From assembly GCA_900343135.1 (NCBI GenBank), contig OPYK01000006.1, forward strand, positions 1-64,000: a stretch of 64,000 bases of DNA. The letters are read 5' to 3'. Below, one piece after another: positions 25,943 through 35,460 of this stretch. Source of the stretch: Atopobium massiliense (GTDB lineage Bacteria > Actinomycetota > Coriobacteriia > Coriobacteriales > Atopobiaceae). The position numbers and the translations under genes are program-made. The notes below the pieces were generated by a model, which saw nothing but the letters and a program-made list of their open reading frames with translations, did not search any database and was not told where the DNA came from. Every line of letters starts with the position of its first letter. The first letter of the stretch is position 1.

Positions 25943-25983
25943 CGCGCGCCTGGCTTGCATCTGCAAGCTGGGCGCGCGTTTTA
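25943..25983 (+). terminator. Rho-independent terminator after S10 gene
   Basis: CGCGCGCCTGGCTTGC pairs with GCAAGCTGGGCGCGCG (ATCT loop, one internal mismatch) and is followed by TTTTA at 25979-25983. Confidence 0.85.
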
Positions 25984-26020
25984 TATGCGCGTGGCGTCGT
26001 GTGCTCTGTTACGCGTTTTG

Positions 26021-28759
26021 TTACGCGCTTTGCTCGCGCGTAATGATAAAGGCGCGGTGCACGTGTTTGCTACGGGCAAAGTCAAAGGGAACGCTTGCGT
26101 TGCCAAGGGGCTCTACGTGCACGTGGGCTTTTTCGAGCGTATCGGCATCGAGCGTAAACGTGCGCAAATTGCAGCTAAAAATGGCCTTTCCGTTTTTGGT
26201 AAGTAGTCGCGAGAGCGTAATAATAAGCTCAGCATGGTCGCGCTGCACGTCCCAGCTTGAGCGTTTCATGCGACTCGAATTAGAAAACGTTGGTACATCG
26301 CACAAAATAAGATCCCACCTGTTAGCGCTATGACGCATGTCTTGCACCCACTCAAGCACATCTGCCTGCACAAACTCGTGTTCACTTCCCGTAAACCCGT
26401 TGCGCGCCATGTTGCGCTGCGCCCACGCGAGGCTCGGGGCGCTCATATCCACCGTGGTAGTAAATTTTGCACCGCCGTCTGCTGCGTAGCAGGTAGATGT
26501 ACCTGTATAGGCAAATAGGTTGAGAAAACGCTTCGATCCGTGTGTTTGCTTTGCCATCTCACGAATTTCGCTTCGAATGTCGCGCAAATCCAAAAAGATA
26601 CCGCAGTCGTGGCGCTCGGTAAAGTTTACTTCAAAGCACAAGCCGCCCTCATCAATAAGGTGCGCACCTGCAGGAATGCGGGTGAGGGCACCGCGCCCGT
26701 CGCGGTCGTCGCTGCTGTTCATACGTGCTTTTGGCGCAGTCTTCAAACTTTGCGCCTGCTCACTATACTGGCTTCCGCCTTTGGCACGCGTGCGTTTGTG
26801 CACGTAAATACGGGTATAGGGTACGTTACAAATAAGAGAGGCAAGTTGTATGGCATCGTATAAGCGACGTTTTGCTTTGTTTGCGTCAATCTCGCGCGGC
26901 GCGGCATACTCATCAATCATCAAAAACTGCGCTGGCTCATGATGCCCGCGCCCAAATTCGCTTAAATAGCCTGCATCCTCAGTGTACATATCTATCGACA
27001 GAGCAAAATCGGGAAGATCGCAATCGTAGATGCGGTAGCAACTTACATCCTGCGCCTGCGCGGCTGAGCGGCGCTGCTTGTACATCTTTTTTAAGCGGTC
27101 GGCAAACTGCTGTGCGCCTTCGTCTAATACCGAGTATGTGCGCTTTTCTCCATTGCTAAAGTCGCCTGCAAGCACTACGTGCGTCCTTGTACGCGCGTTT
27201 TCTCGTAGCTGCGCAAAGGTCATGCTATCGCGCCCTTTTTGCGTGAGAAGCGGCTCCTGCTGCATAGGATAGTGTGTTTCGCGCAAGAGTGCCAGCAGGT
27301 CAGCGGGTGCATATACCACCGCTGCCGGCTGCGTTTGCGCTTGTGGCTGCGTTTGTTCTTGCAGCTGTGTATTGGCTGATACAGGCTCAGTTGCACCAGT
27401 TTCCAGCTGTTCTTGCGCTGGTGTTTGCGCCTGAGCATCCACATAGGCAATAAAGCTGCGAAGCTGCGCGAGCGCTTGGCAGCATGCGGCATCGTTGTGC
27501 ACATGTGCAGCTGTTACATCAGCAATGTAGCAGGGCTCCTGCTCATTTGTAGCAGCGCTCGCATTTGTACCAGCTGTCTTTCGCGCTATTACGTTCGCCG
27601 ACCGCGCGCTAGCATCAAGGGGAGCGCTACGAATATCAACATAATCGGGGTTAACGCCATAGCTTCGAAGTGCCGCAATAAGTGCATCGGTACGCATTGT
27701 ATGCGCGGCGTCTATGGTAAGAACCTGTACGTGCACGCGTCCTACCTGCTCTTGTTGCGCGCGCTCTTGTGTTTCGCTTTGCGCCAGAGCACGCTTCCAG
27801 CTTTGGGCGTTGTGCTGTTTCCAACCTTCAAAGCCCCAGTGCATACGCTGTTTTCCAGGTGCAACGCCAAGTGCCTGGGCAACTGCTTCTATAATAAGCT
27901 CCTTGTGCGATGTACTCAACACAACAAGCGTTGGGTGAGGATGTCTACATGTCGCAAACCAGCGTGCATAGCTTAAGAGTGCGCATGCATAATCACTGCG
28001 CAAGCTGGGTGATGCTGCAGCTGATGTGCGTTTGTCAAAGGGGTTTGCAGCCAAAAACCCTCGGCCAGAAAATCCTCGGCCAGAAAATCCTCCTCGTACG
28101 CTGCTTTTTCCGGCTCCTTGAGGACGCGGCGCTGCAAGTTTGCGCTCATAGCCGCGAATACACAGTGCTGTACCCGAAAAATCAATGCCAACGGTGGCGC
28201 GATTTTGAGAAAGATGCACGTCAATGGTGAGATTGGGGGAGTGCACGTCTATTTCGGGTCGCCAGCCTGTGTGCGCAAGGCACGTGTCAACAATTGCGTC
28301 TTTTGTTTTAAGCGCAACAAACTGGGTGTTTGTAAGCTTTGTATTGGTGCCATGAGCGCTAACAGCAATGCGCGTATATTGCGTAATGTGATCTTCCCAG
28401 CGTATGGCACATACATTGTGGTAAAGCTCTTCGGCACACGATGCATCAACACGTGCAATAACACAGATAATGCGCGAAGCAATGCGTGAGCACAAACAGG
28501 CGCGATAGCCATCGGGCACGGTTCCAAAAAACGATACACGGCCGCTTAACGGGCGAATGCGTTCAAGCTGCAAACTGGCAAGTTCACGGGCAAGGAGCTG
28601 CTCAAAGCCGCGCGGGCAGGTGGCAAAAAACTCGTAGCATTGTTCCGCAGTTGCGGTAGATGTCGACGCGTCAGCCAGCGCGTCGCGTGCTGCGCTCGCT
28701 TTGTTCGTTTGTTCGTTATTGCGTGGTAACAATGAGCTCTGCATGCTCTCGTATAACAT
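26021..28759 (-). CDS. RlmKL-type 23S rRNA methyltransferase with degenerate N-terminal methyltransferase domain
   Basis: The 912-residue protein is collinear with bifunctional RlmL/RlmK enzymes (N2-G2445 and N7-G2069 methylation of 23S rRNA). A THUMP-like region lies at about 40-195, ending with the LCIRGYERKLA motif. The RlmL-like domain follows (about 250-480) and keeps HWGFEGWKQH (308-316), but where the SAM-binding PMCGSGT motif should be the sequence reads LVVLSTSHKELIIEA, and the NPPYGER motif is not recognisable. A Gln/Thr/Ala-rich linker separates it from the RlmK-like domain, which is intact: NLFAYTGTSTC (747 on), TTVDMSAPSLAWAQRN, LILCDVPTFSNSSRM and DVQRDH. A short duplication (FSGRGFSGRGF, 225-235) sits in the first linker. 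Only the G2069-type activity is likely to survive. Confidence 0.82.
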   Translation of the reverse strand: MLYESMQSSLLPRNNEQTNKASAARDALADASTSTATAEQCYEFFATCPRGFEQLLARELASLQLERIRPLSGRVSFFGTVPDGYRACLCSRIASRIICVIARVDASCAEELYHNVCAIRWEDHITQYTRIAVSAHGTNTKLTNTQFVALKTKDAIVDTCLAHTGWRPEIDVHSPNLTIDVHLSQNRATVGIDFSGTALCIRGYERKLAAPRPQGAGKSSVRGGFSGRGFSGRGFLAANPFDKRTSAAASPSLRSDYACALLSYARWFATCRHPHPTLVVLSTSHKELIIEAVAQALGVAPGKQRMHWGFEGWKQHNAQSWKRALAQSETQERAQQEQVGRVHVQVLTIDAAHTMRTDALIAALRSYGVNPDYVDIRSAPLDASARSANVIARKTAGTNASAATNEQEPCYIADVTAAHVHNDAACCQALAQLRSFIAYVDAQAQTPAQEQLETGATEPVSANTQLQEQTQPQAQTQPAAVVYAPADLLALLRETHYPMQQEPLLTQKGRDSMTFAQLRENARTRTHVVLAGDFSNGEKRTYSVLDEGAQQFADRLKKMYKQRRSAAQAQDVSCYRIYDCDLPDFALSIDMYTEDAGYLSEFGRGHHEPAQFLMIDEYAAPREIDANKAKRRLYDAIQLASLICNVPYTRIYVHKRTRAKGGSQYSEQAQSLKTAPKARMNSSDDRDGRGALTRIPAGAHLIDEGGLCFEVNFTERHDCGIFLDLRDIRSEIREMAKQTHGSKRFLNLFAYTGTSTCYAADGGAKFTTTVDMSAPSLAWAQRNMARNGFTGSEHEFVQADVLEWVQDMRHSANRWDLILCDVPTFSNSSRMKRSSWDVQRDHAELIITLSRLLTKNGKAIFSCNLRTFTLDADTLEKAHVHVEPLGNASVPFDFARSKHVHRAFIITREQSA

Positions 28760-28852
28760 ATGATTTTCCTTAATATACAGGTTGATTGTAGTTTGCTTAT
28801 ATGCTAGCGTAACATTTTTACGTGGTATATAGCCGCCTTGTGCAAGAATAGT

Positions 28853-28858
28853 TATAAT
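28853..28858 (+). promoter_or_regulatory. Candidate -10 box upstream of phosphoglucomutase gene
   Basis: TATAAT at 28853-28858 lies 84 bases before the start codon in the divergent spacer between the methyltransferase and pgm genes. TTGTGC is only 9 nt upstream, too close for a standard -35, so the promoter assignment is tentative. Confidence 0.3.
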
Positions 28859-28941
28859 TACTCATACCTTTGTAGTATACCTATGTAATGATGAGTTTTT
28901 AGTAAGCGTCATATACCACACCAACAGGCAAGGAGAGAAAT

Positions 28942-30666
28942 ATGGAACAAGATATTCAAGCGCGTGTTGAGCAATGGCGCACGCATGTTACCGATAAAGC
29001 GCTTGCAGACGAGTTGCAGCAGCTTATTGCCTCAAATGACGAAACAAAACTCTACGATGCTTTTTATCGCGATCTCGAATTTGGAACTGCAGGCCTGCGT
29101 GCTGCGCTAGGCGTTGGCACTAATCGTATGAACATTTATGTTGTTGCGCGCGCAACGCAGGGTGTTGCACAATACTTAAACGCACACTTCGACCACCCAA
29201 CAGTGGCAATTGCGCGCGACTCGCGTTTGTGCGGCGAAGATTTTCAGCGTGTTGCTGCATCGGTGCTTGCGGCTAACGGTATTCACGTATATGTATATCC
29301 GCGTATTGAGCCTGTACCTGCGCTTTCGTTTGCTGTGCGTCACCTTGGCACTTCGGCAGGTATTGTAATTACCGCGTCGCACAATCCGGCAATTTACAAC
29401 GGCTACAAGGTGTACAACGATAACGGTGGCCAAATTACGAACGAGTGCTGCAGCGAAATTACCGCGTCAATTGCTCAAACGCCAATGTTTGGTGGCGCGC
29501 GTATGATGGACTTTGACGAAGCCATGAAGCAAGGTCTTATTGAGTGGACACCCGAAGAAGTTATCGATTCGTTTATCGAAAACGTTATGCGCACATCGGT
29601 ACCAAACTTTACCGCCTCAAAGGGCTACAAAGTGGTATATACGCCGCTCAACGGTACCGGTCTTGAGTGTGTTACGCGCATTTTGCATAAGCTTGGTGTT
29701 AACGACGTTACCATTGTGCCCGAGCAAAAAGACCCCGATGGTCATTTTCCAACCTGCACGTATCCCAACCCTGAATTTCGCGAAACGTGGAATTTGGGGC
29801 TTGCGCTTGCCGACAAAGTAAAACCAAATTTGCTTGTTGCAACCGACCCCGACGCCGACCGTATGGGTACTGCCATCCCGCATAACGGCGATTACGTGCT
29901 CTTATCGGGCAACGAAATGGGCGTGTTGCTCATGGACTGGCGTGCGCGTATGGCATGCGAGCACAACGAAGACATCACGCGCAAAGTGTGCGTGTCGTCT
30001 ATCGTTTCGTCGGATATGTCTGCCGCGCTCGCAAAAGATTGGGGCTTTGAGCTGCGCCGCGTGCTTACGGGCTTTAAGTATATTGGTGAGCAGGTCGATT
30101 TGCTTACACAAGCAGGCGAGCAAGACCGTTTTCTGTTTGGTTTTGAGGAGTCGTACGGCTATCTTGCTGGCACGCACGCGCGCGACAAAGACGCCATTAC
30201 GGCTACCATGCTTGCTGTTGAGATGGCAAGTTACTATGCTGAGCAGGGCTTAGACTTATACGAAGCAATGGATACTCTGTATCAAAAGTATGGCTACTTC
30301 CTTAACAAAACGATTAACGCTACTTTTACTGGAGCTTCGGGTGCGCAAAAAATTTCAACCATTATGTCTAAGCTGCGTACCAACGTGCCGTGTGAATTTA
30401 GCGGTCTTGAGGTTGAGTCGTTTATCGACTATGCAAACAACGTTACGATGCAGCGTATTGGCGGTCTTCAAAAAGAGGAGCCGTCGCTTTTGCCGCACGC
30501 AAACGTGCTAGAGTTCCAGCTTGAAGGTCACAATAAGATTATTATTCGCCCCTCGGGTACCGAACCCAAAATTAAAGCGTACGTGTTTACCTACGCACGC
30601 CACCGCGATGTTGCCGAGAAAATCCAGCATGAAATTTCGGTTGTTATCGACGAGCTGTTTAAGTAA
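28942..30666 (+). CDS. pgcA: Phosphoglucomutase / phosphomannomutase (alpha-D-phosphohexomutase family)
   Basis: The 574-residue enzyme interconverts glucose-1-phosphate and glucose-6-phosphate (or mannose phosphates). Landmarks: EFGTAGLRAALGVGTNRMN near the start, VITASHNPAIYNGYKVY with the phosphoserine Ser146, ATDPDADRMG metal-binding loop, GFEESYG sugar-binding loop, and IIRPSGTEPKIKAY phosphate-binding loop near the C-terminus. Length and order match the long PgcA/PGM2-type class (about 575 residues). AAGGAGAG precedes the ATG. It supplies sugar nucleotide precursors, which fits the cell-surface glycosyltransferase further along. Glucose versus mannose preference is not decided. Confidence 0.95.
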   Translation: MEQDIQARVEQWRTHVTDKALADELQQLIASNDETKLYDAFYRDLEFGTAGLRAALGVGTNRMNIYVVARATQGVAQYLNAHFDHPTVAIARDSRLCGEDFQRVAASVLAANGIHVYVYPRIEPVPALSFAVRHLGTSAGIVITASHNPAIYNGYKVYNDNGGQITNECCSEITASIAQTPMFGGARMMDFDEAMKQGLIEWTPEEVIDSFIENVMRTSVPNFTASKGYKVVYTPLNGTGLECVTRILHKLGVNDVTIVPEQKDPDGHFPTCTYPNPEFRETWNLGLALADKVKPNLLVATDPDADRMGTAIPHNGDYVLLSGNEMGVLLMDWRARMACEHNEDITRKVCVSSIVSSDMSAALAKDWGFELRRVLTGFKYIGEQVDLLTQAGEQDRFLFGFEESYGYLAGTHARDKDAITATMLAVEMASYYAEQGLDLYEAMDTLYQKYGYFLNKTINATFTGASGAQKISTIMSKLRTNVPCEFSGLEVESFIDYANNVTMQRIGGLQKEEPSLLPHANVLEFQLEGHNKIIIRPSGTEPKIKAYVFTYARHRDVAEKIQHEISVVIDELFK

Positions 30667-30747
30667 GCGCGTGGTGTGTGGCATGTGTACCTCGTGTGAT
30701 ATGAGCTGAGGTTACCAACCGCAACAAAGCAGTTAAAGAATAAAGAA

Positions 30748-30780
30748 ATCGGCCGCCCTTATGGACGACCGATTTTTTTG
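30748..30780. terminator. Bidirectional terminator between pgm and argR
   Basis: AATCGGCCG pairs with CGACCGATT across a short loop, followed by T7 on the plus strand. The minus strand has TTTCTTTATTC after the same stem, so argR may use it too. Confidence 0.8.
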
Positions 30781-30855
30781 ATTTGTACGTGTTAAAAAAC
30801 CATGCACACGCGCGTATAATAAACTCGGCTTTACGCCAATGCGCGCCTGTGCGTG

Positions 30856-31299
30856 TTAGTGCAGCAACGTTGAATTGCGCAGTTTAAGAATGAGATTAAC
30901 AAAGTCTTCGGCGGCTTCGCTATCGTCGGTAATAACCAAAATAGTGTCGTTACCTGCAACGGAACCCTTTACTTCGGGCAAGCATGCCGCGTCAACAGCA
31001 GCAGCAACGCCAGGAGCGGTTCCCGGCTGCGAGCGAATAACAACAAGATTGTTTGCTCTATCAATCGAAATAACAAACTCAGAAACCATGCGCTGAAGGT
31101 GCAGGTCTTCGGCAAGAACATAAATGCCTTCTTGTAATTTGCGCAAACCCATATCGGCAATATCACGCGAAACAGTTGCCTGCGTGCAGTTAAAACCGAT
31201 AGACTGAAGCTCGTCTACCAGGGCTTTTTGTGTACGTATTGACTGACCGCGTACGATATCGCGGATAGCGTCTTGTCTATTATTGCGACGCTTTACCAT
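30856..31299 (-). CDS. argR: Arginine repressor ArgR
   Basis: The 147-residue regulator has an N-terminal winged-helix DNA-binding domain (residues 1-75, RQDAIRDIVRGQSIRTQ and CTQATVSRDIADMGL) and a C-terminal arginine-binding/oligomerisation domain with PGTAPGVAAAVDA and GSVAGNDTILVI. ArgR hexamers bind ARG boxes when arginine is present, repressing biosynthesis and in some species activating the deiminase pathway. The carbamate kinase gene in this window is a plausible target, though no clear ARG box was found. It is divergent from the C39-like gene across a 303-base AT-rich spacer. Confidence 0.96.
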   Translation of the reverse strand: MVKRRNNRQDAIRDIVRGQSIRTQKALVDELQSIGFNCTQATVSRDIADMGLRKLQEGIYVLAEDLHLQRMVSEFVISIDRANNLVVIRSQPGTAPGVAAAVDAACLPEVKGSVAGNDTILVITDDSEAAEDFVNLILKLRNSTLLH

Positions 31300-31602
31300 A
31301 GCTGCCTCCGACGTTTATTACGTGAGTAATGTTCAAAACTAACAAGCATGTATAAAAATAAAAAGTCATACCAAAAAAGTCAACATTAATTCTCTTTTTG
31401 TAATAAATTAGCAATAATAAGCTCAAAATTTGCAAAGAATGGCAAAAAGTATTCTTAAAAATCACAAAATAGTGTATATAATCTGGATAGACCCTGCAAT
31501 GTATACAGACTATCTGTCTATCGTTCATTTTCTTTTTCATTAAAATACTATACACTAGCGATATATAGGTGGCTTATGGGCTTTGCCAAGGAGGCATACA
31601 GC
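31300..31602. promoter_or_regulatory. AT-rich divergent spacer between argR and C39-like gene
   Basis: No gene is convincing here. ATTAC-GTGA-GTAAT (31318-31331) is a small palindrome just upstream of argR and could be an autoregulatory site. On the plus strand TATAAT (31477-31482) preceded by TTAAAA with a 16-nt spacer is a candidate promoter for the gene at 31603. GAATGGCAAAAAGTATTC is an imperfect inverted repeat in the same area. Confidence 0.4.
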
Positions 31603-32718
31603 ATGGACTCACATCGCTTGGGGCGCACAACAAACTCGCTATCAATGCAATCATCAGGCGCGCCGCGTGCGCGCGGATCTGCGCAAGCTACACATCAAAA
31701 TCGTGCTACGCCAAACGATCACAGTCGCCGCCAGCGCTTTTTGCCTTACAAAAGTCATCGCAACTATCGCACCATTCGCGGCACCGACGCTGGCCTTAAT
31801 GTACGCCACATCTCTAAGCGTCGTCGCCGCCGCTTGTTTGGCAATGCAAGCGACACAACTGTTATGTATGCCCTGCTCGCAATAAGCGCCGTTGTGCTCA
31901 TCGCTCTTCTTGTGTTGGTGGGTGGCTGTGTAAGCAGCTGTGTGCGCGGTTGGCTTTCGCCTGCAAGTACAAAGGTTGAGGTAAACGCTATCGATAGCCG
32001 TGTTAGTCCAAAAGCCTCCGACAATCTAACTCAAAAGCTTATTCCCGCGCTTAATTACAGCGACACCATGCTGTATATTGCGCAGCACGCGGGCGAGTAT
32101 ACCGATGAGCGTTTGGTTGAGCTTGCGGTAAACGAGCCACAGGCAGCGGAATTTGTGCGCGCACAACTTTCGAGCGATGGCAAGGCGTCTGCATACGACG
32201 GCGAAATTGCAAAAGGCACCGTTCCTGCCGTGTACAACTGGGATTCGCACTGGGGTCACGTGCCATTTTTGTCGTCGGTGCTTGGTGTTGATGGTTCGGG
32301 CTTAACGGCGCTGTTTATGGCCGACGCATACCTTACCGGCTCAAACGAGCATACGCCCGACGTGCTTGCGCAATTGGCGGGCGATTATGCCGAAGCAAAC
32401 CGCGGTGTTAATGCAGCGTTCTTTAAGGATAAGGCAGCCGAGCTTGGGCTTTCTGTAAAAGATTACACGCCATCTGCCGAAAATATTAAAGTGGCTACAT
32501 CCGACGCTTCCAAAGCGGCGCTTGTGTCGGTAAAAGAGGGCTTTACCAGCCCGTATGCGCACTGGGTGTTGCTTACCGGCTTGCGCAAAGATGGCAGTGT
32601 TGTGCTGTTCGATCCAACAAGCTATAAAGCAACCAATACCAGCTGGGCGCTTGGCTCTGTTGCCGATAATGTAACCGAGTTGTATTCAATAAGCGTAAAA
32701 GCAGCCGATAAAAAATAA
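31603..32718 (+). CDS. Membrane-anchored C39-like (papain-fold) domain protein with Ser in the Cys position
   Basis: The 371-residue protein has a basic, disordered cytoplasmic N-terminus (1-80, ending SKRRRRRLFG), one membrane segment (about 86-108) and an extracellular C-terminal domain. That domain resembles peptidase C39-like (C39_2) proteins: PAVYNWDSHWGHVPF (209-222), GVDGSGLTALFMADAYLTG (228-246) and HWVLLTG (320 on) followed by VVLFDP. In active members the second motif contains a catalytic Cys (SGCGPT); here Ser232 stands in its place, while His320 and Asp337 are kept. A binding or scaffolding role is therefore likely. AAGGAGG lies 8 nt before the ATG at 31603, which rules against the ATG at 31576. 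Confidence 0.7.
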   Translation: MDSHRLGRTTNSLSMQSSGAPRARGSAQATHQNRATPNDHSRRQRFLPYKSHRNYRTIRGTDAGLNVRHISKRRRRRLFGNASDTTVMYALLAISAVVLIALLVLVGGCVSSCVRGWLSPASTKVEVNAIDSRVSPKASDNLTQKLIPALNYSDTMLYIAQHAGEYTDERLVELAVNEPQAAEFVRAQLSSDGKASAYDGEIAKGTVPAVYNWDSHWGHVPFLSSVLGVDGSGLTALFMADAYLTGSNEHTPDVLAQLAGDYAEANRGVNAAFFKDKAAELGLSVKDYTPSAENIKVATSDASKAALVSVKEGFTSPYAHWVLLTGLRKDGSVVLFDPTSYKATNTSWALGSVADNVTELYSISVKAADKK

Positions 32719-32808
32719 ATGCATACTCGTGCGTAAACAAGCCGCAAACAGCAGTAACACGCAGCTGATTACGTGCGCTTTATGCACGCTATTATGCACG
32801 CAGGCACT

Positions 32809-35445
32809 CTAGCCGATGGGGTCAAACAGTCTGCCGCTATATGCACCGTGCATGCGAGAAAGCGGCGCTGCGTGGCGTTTTGCCGCGTCAAGTGCGCGAC
32901 AGACGCGCTGTATGTATACCGGTACATCGGAGTTATGCAACAGGGTGCAATCAACCAAAAAGCGTGACATGCCGCAGCTTAGCAGTTGCGGAATTTCGGG
33001 CGTAGCATCAAATACATGACCTGCATAAATGCGGCTTCTACCTTCAAGATCTACCGTAACGCGGTGCACGTCGCCGCGCTCGCTTTTAAGATACATCGTT
33101 TTTTTGCGCAGCGTGCAGCGAACGCAATTGTGAATACACATATGCGCAGCTTGGAGCACACAGTGTTCGGTGGTCATGGAGCGCGGACGTCCAAGTACGA
33201 GCGTACCAAAGGCAATATCTGCCCTTGTGCTGCTTAAGTCGCACAGCTCATCTAAGCTCAGCTCGTTTGAAAACCAAATGCCGCGCGCACCTTCTTGCGC
33301 TATGGATGCTATAGCAGAGCTGTTAAGAATGGGTATGCACGAGCGAATTTCGGGGTATGCGCCGCGCTGTTTGCATAATGCAAGCTCTGAGATGTTGCCA
33401 ACAGCGCAGGTTGCGTGTGCGGTAACAAAGCTATCGCAGCGTGGATAGTCGCGCATGCGGCATACTTCATCAAGAATACTGATAGGGGAGCTTAGGCGCT
33501 CATAGGCGTGCGTGTGCGGATTATACGTGGTATATGATGGCCAGGTTTGGCCTGCGTGTGCGGCTGCAATGAGCGCATCGGTTGTGGCGTATAGCCGCGT
33601 TGCGCCTGCTTCGAGGGCACGCATGGCCATGTCGGGCGTGGTAACAAGCGCGCATACTTCAACAGGCAGCGCGTCCTTGTTCTGCATGCGTGCCGCTGCA
33701 GATGCAGCTGAAATATTCGTGACGCCAGTGCCCGCGTGTCCAGCGGCAGCGCCAGCGCTCATGCTGGGCACAGGATGCGTTTCTTTCGCCTCGTCGAGCA
33801 AGCGTTTTCGCGCGTGGTATTCCCATGGCTCAAGGATGCGTGCCTCAAGTGCGTCTGTAGCTTGACTTCGTAGTTTATGCAACGTAGAAAAGCCCAGACC
33901 AACGCCTTCGCCCACGCTAATATCCCAATGTGCAATTTCAAACGCCGTGGTACCAATGCGTCCTACATGTTCCTCAATGTCTAAGGCACTAAGCGCTTTT
34001 GTGCGCGCGGCTTCGAGCACATCGCCTGTCACTTCAACGCTGCAGCGGCTATCATCAATTGGCCACATGCGTATAGAAATTGGGGCTCCTACGTGGGCAT
34101 ATACACAAACTGCAATGGGGCGCTTGCGCGCGAGTGTATGGTTGCTGCACGCCTGTGCAATATCCATGTATGCTTGAGAGCGAATAAGTCGCACCGGGCA
34201 GCCAACAGGCACGCAACGCGCCGTTTGGCATTCGATAATGTCGCCCGCTTTTGCATCGCTTGTAACTTTTGATGTTAAAAAGTCGCTGTGACCATCGAGT
34301 CTAAGCTCCAAAAGGTCGTCTTTTTGCACCGCCCGCGTGAGTTTTACCTGCAGTTTTGCTGTTGGTTTATAGCGAAAACGCCCCGGCTTATCCGGACGTG
34401 GACGTTTATACACGCCCAAATTTTCCGCCGCACACACCTGTCCTATAAGCTCACCGCGGTTGTTCGACCGCTCGTAGCTCATCATTTCGTTTCCCGATGT
34501 GCCTTTTAGGTATGCAGTGGTAAACCCGCGGTTAAAGCTGCGGTACAGCAGGTTGTGAATTTCCTCTTCCTCGGCGGCGCTAAGGGTTCTACCTGCATAT
34601 ATGGCGTCAAGTCGCATGCGATAGGCTTTTACAACGGCATACACATACGCTGCGCTTTTCATGCGGCCTTCAATTTTAAGCGAGTGCACTCCAGCGGCAG
34701 CCATATCCTCCAGGTTTTGCTGCGTGTTGTAGTCTTTTGGGCACAACAAATGGTCGGCGGCTTTGGTGTTGTACACGTGATTGTCTTCGTCGATAAGTTC
34801 GTAATGCAAACGGCAGGGCTGTGCACACAGGCCGCGGTTTGCGGAGCGCTGACCGTTAAGCGAACTTAGCATGCATATGCCCGAGTAGCAAAAGCAAATG
34901 GCACCATGACCAAAACACTCCAAGTCAACTTGTGTTTTTGAAAGCTCTTTGAGCTCAGGTAGGCTGAGTTCACGCGAGAGCGTTACGCGCGTTGCGCCGT
35001 GATGTTTACACCACATAATGCCGCGCGGGTCGTGAATGTTCGATTGCGTAGAAACATGCAGCTCAATAAAGGGAAAACGCCTGCTGAGCTCATACATAAC
35101 GCCCCAGTCTTGCACGATAAACGCATCAGCTCCAAGCAGCCACGCGCGTTGTACAAGTGCACACAACGGCTCAATTTCGCTGGTACGAACCTCAATATTT
35201 ACGGGCACATACACGTGCACGCCAAGCAGGTGTGCATCTTTGCATGCCTGCTGAAATTCCTCGTCCGAAAAATTATCGGCACCGCGGCGGGCATTAAAAT
35301 CGCAGCCCAGTGCACAATAAATGGCATCCGCGCCCGAATACAGCGCAGCGTAAAACGCAGCAGGCGAGCCGGCTGGCGCAAGGAGCTCCAGCGTATTGGA
35401 CGTATGAGCGGTAGTATGGTGTTGTTGCGTGGCAGCAGTTGTCAT
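32809..35445 (-). CDS. Peptidase U32 family protein (RlhA/YegQ-like), with C-terminal DUF3656-type region
   Basis: The 878-residue protein starts with the U32 domain (about 18-330): LELLAPAGSPAAFYAALYSGADAIY, QDWGVMYELSRRFP, VTLSRELSLPELKEL and ECFGHGAICFCYSGICMLSS, followed by NRGLCAQPCRLHYEL. The conserved cysteines probably bind an iron-sulfur cluster. Characterised relatives (RlhA, TrhP, UbiU/V) use prephenate for RNA hydroxylation or act in ubiquinone hydroxylation, so collagenase is a misleading legacy name. The C-terminal half contains a second, U32-like barrel with a C..H..C..C pattern (CVLQAAHMCIHNCVRC). It lies 15 bases after the glycosyltransferase on the same strand, so they probably share a transcript. 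The start codon lacks a good ribosome-binding site. Confidence 0.85.
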   Translation of the reverse strand: MTTAATQQHHTTAHTSNTLELLAPAGSPAAFYAALYSGADAIYCALGCDFNARRGADNFSDEEFQQACKDAHLLGVHVYVPVNIEVRTSEIEPLCALVQRAWLLGADAFIVQDWGVMYELSRRFPFIELHVSTQSNIHDPRGIMWCKHHGATRVTLSRELSLPELKELSKTQVDLECFGHGAICFCYSGICMLSSLNGQRSANRGLCAQPCRLHYELIDEDNHVYNTKAADHLLCPKDYNTQQNLEDMAAAGVHSLKIEGRMKSAAYVYAVVKAYRMRLDAIYAGRTLSAAEEEEIHNLLYRSFNRGFTTAYLKGTSGNEMMSYERSNNRGELIGQVCAAENLGVYKRPRPDKPGRFRYKPTAKLQVKLTRAVQKDDLLELRLDGHSDFLTSKVTSDAKAGDIIECQTARCVPVGCPVRLIRSQAYMDIAQACSNHTLARKRPIAVCVYAHVGAPISIRMWPIDDSRCSVEVTGDVLEAARTKALSALDIEEHVGRIGTTAFEIAHWDISVGEGVGLGFSTLHKLRSQATDALEARILEPWEYHARKRLLDEAKETHPVPSMSAGAAAGHAGTGVTNISAASAAARMQNKDALPVEVCALVTTPDMAMRALEAGATRLYATTDALIAAAHAGQTWPSYTTYNPHTHAYERLSSPISILDEVCRMRDYPRCDSFVTAHATCAVGNISELALCKQRGAYPEIRSCIPILNSSAIASIAQEGARGIWFSNELSLDELCDLSSTRADIAFGTLVLGRPRSMTTEHCVLQAAHMCIHNCVRCTLRKKTMYLKSERGDVHRVTVDLEGRSRIYAGHVFDATPEIPQLLSCGMSRFLVDCTLLHNSDVPVYIQRVCRALDAAKRHAAPLSRMHGAYSGRLFDPIG

Positions 35446-35460
35446 GGGTGTGTAAGCGCC

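Noticed and set aside
31280-31555. 91-codon frame antisense in the argR upstream spacer
   Set aside because: It overlaps the argR start and is AT-rich, non-conserved-looking sequence without an SD.
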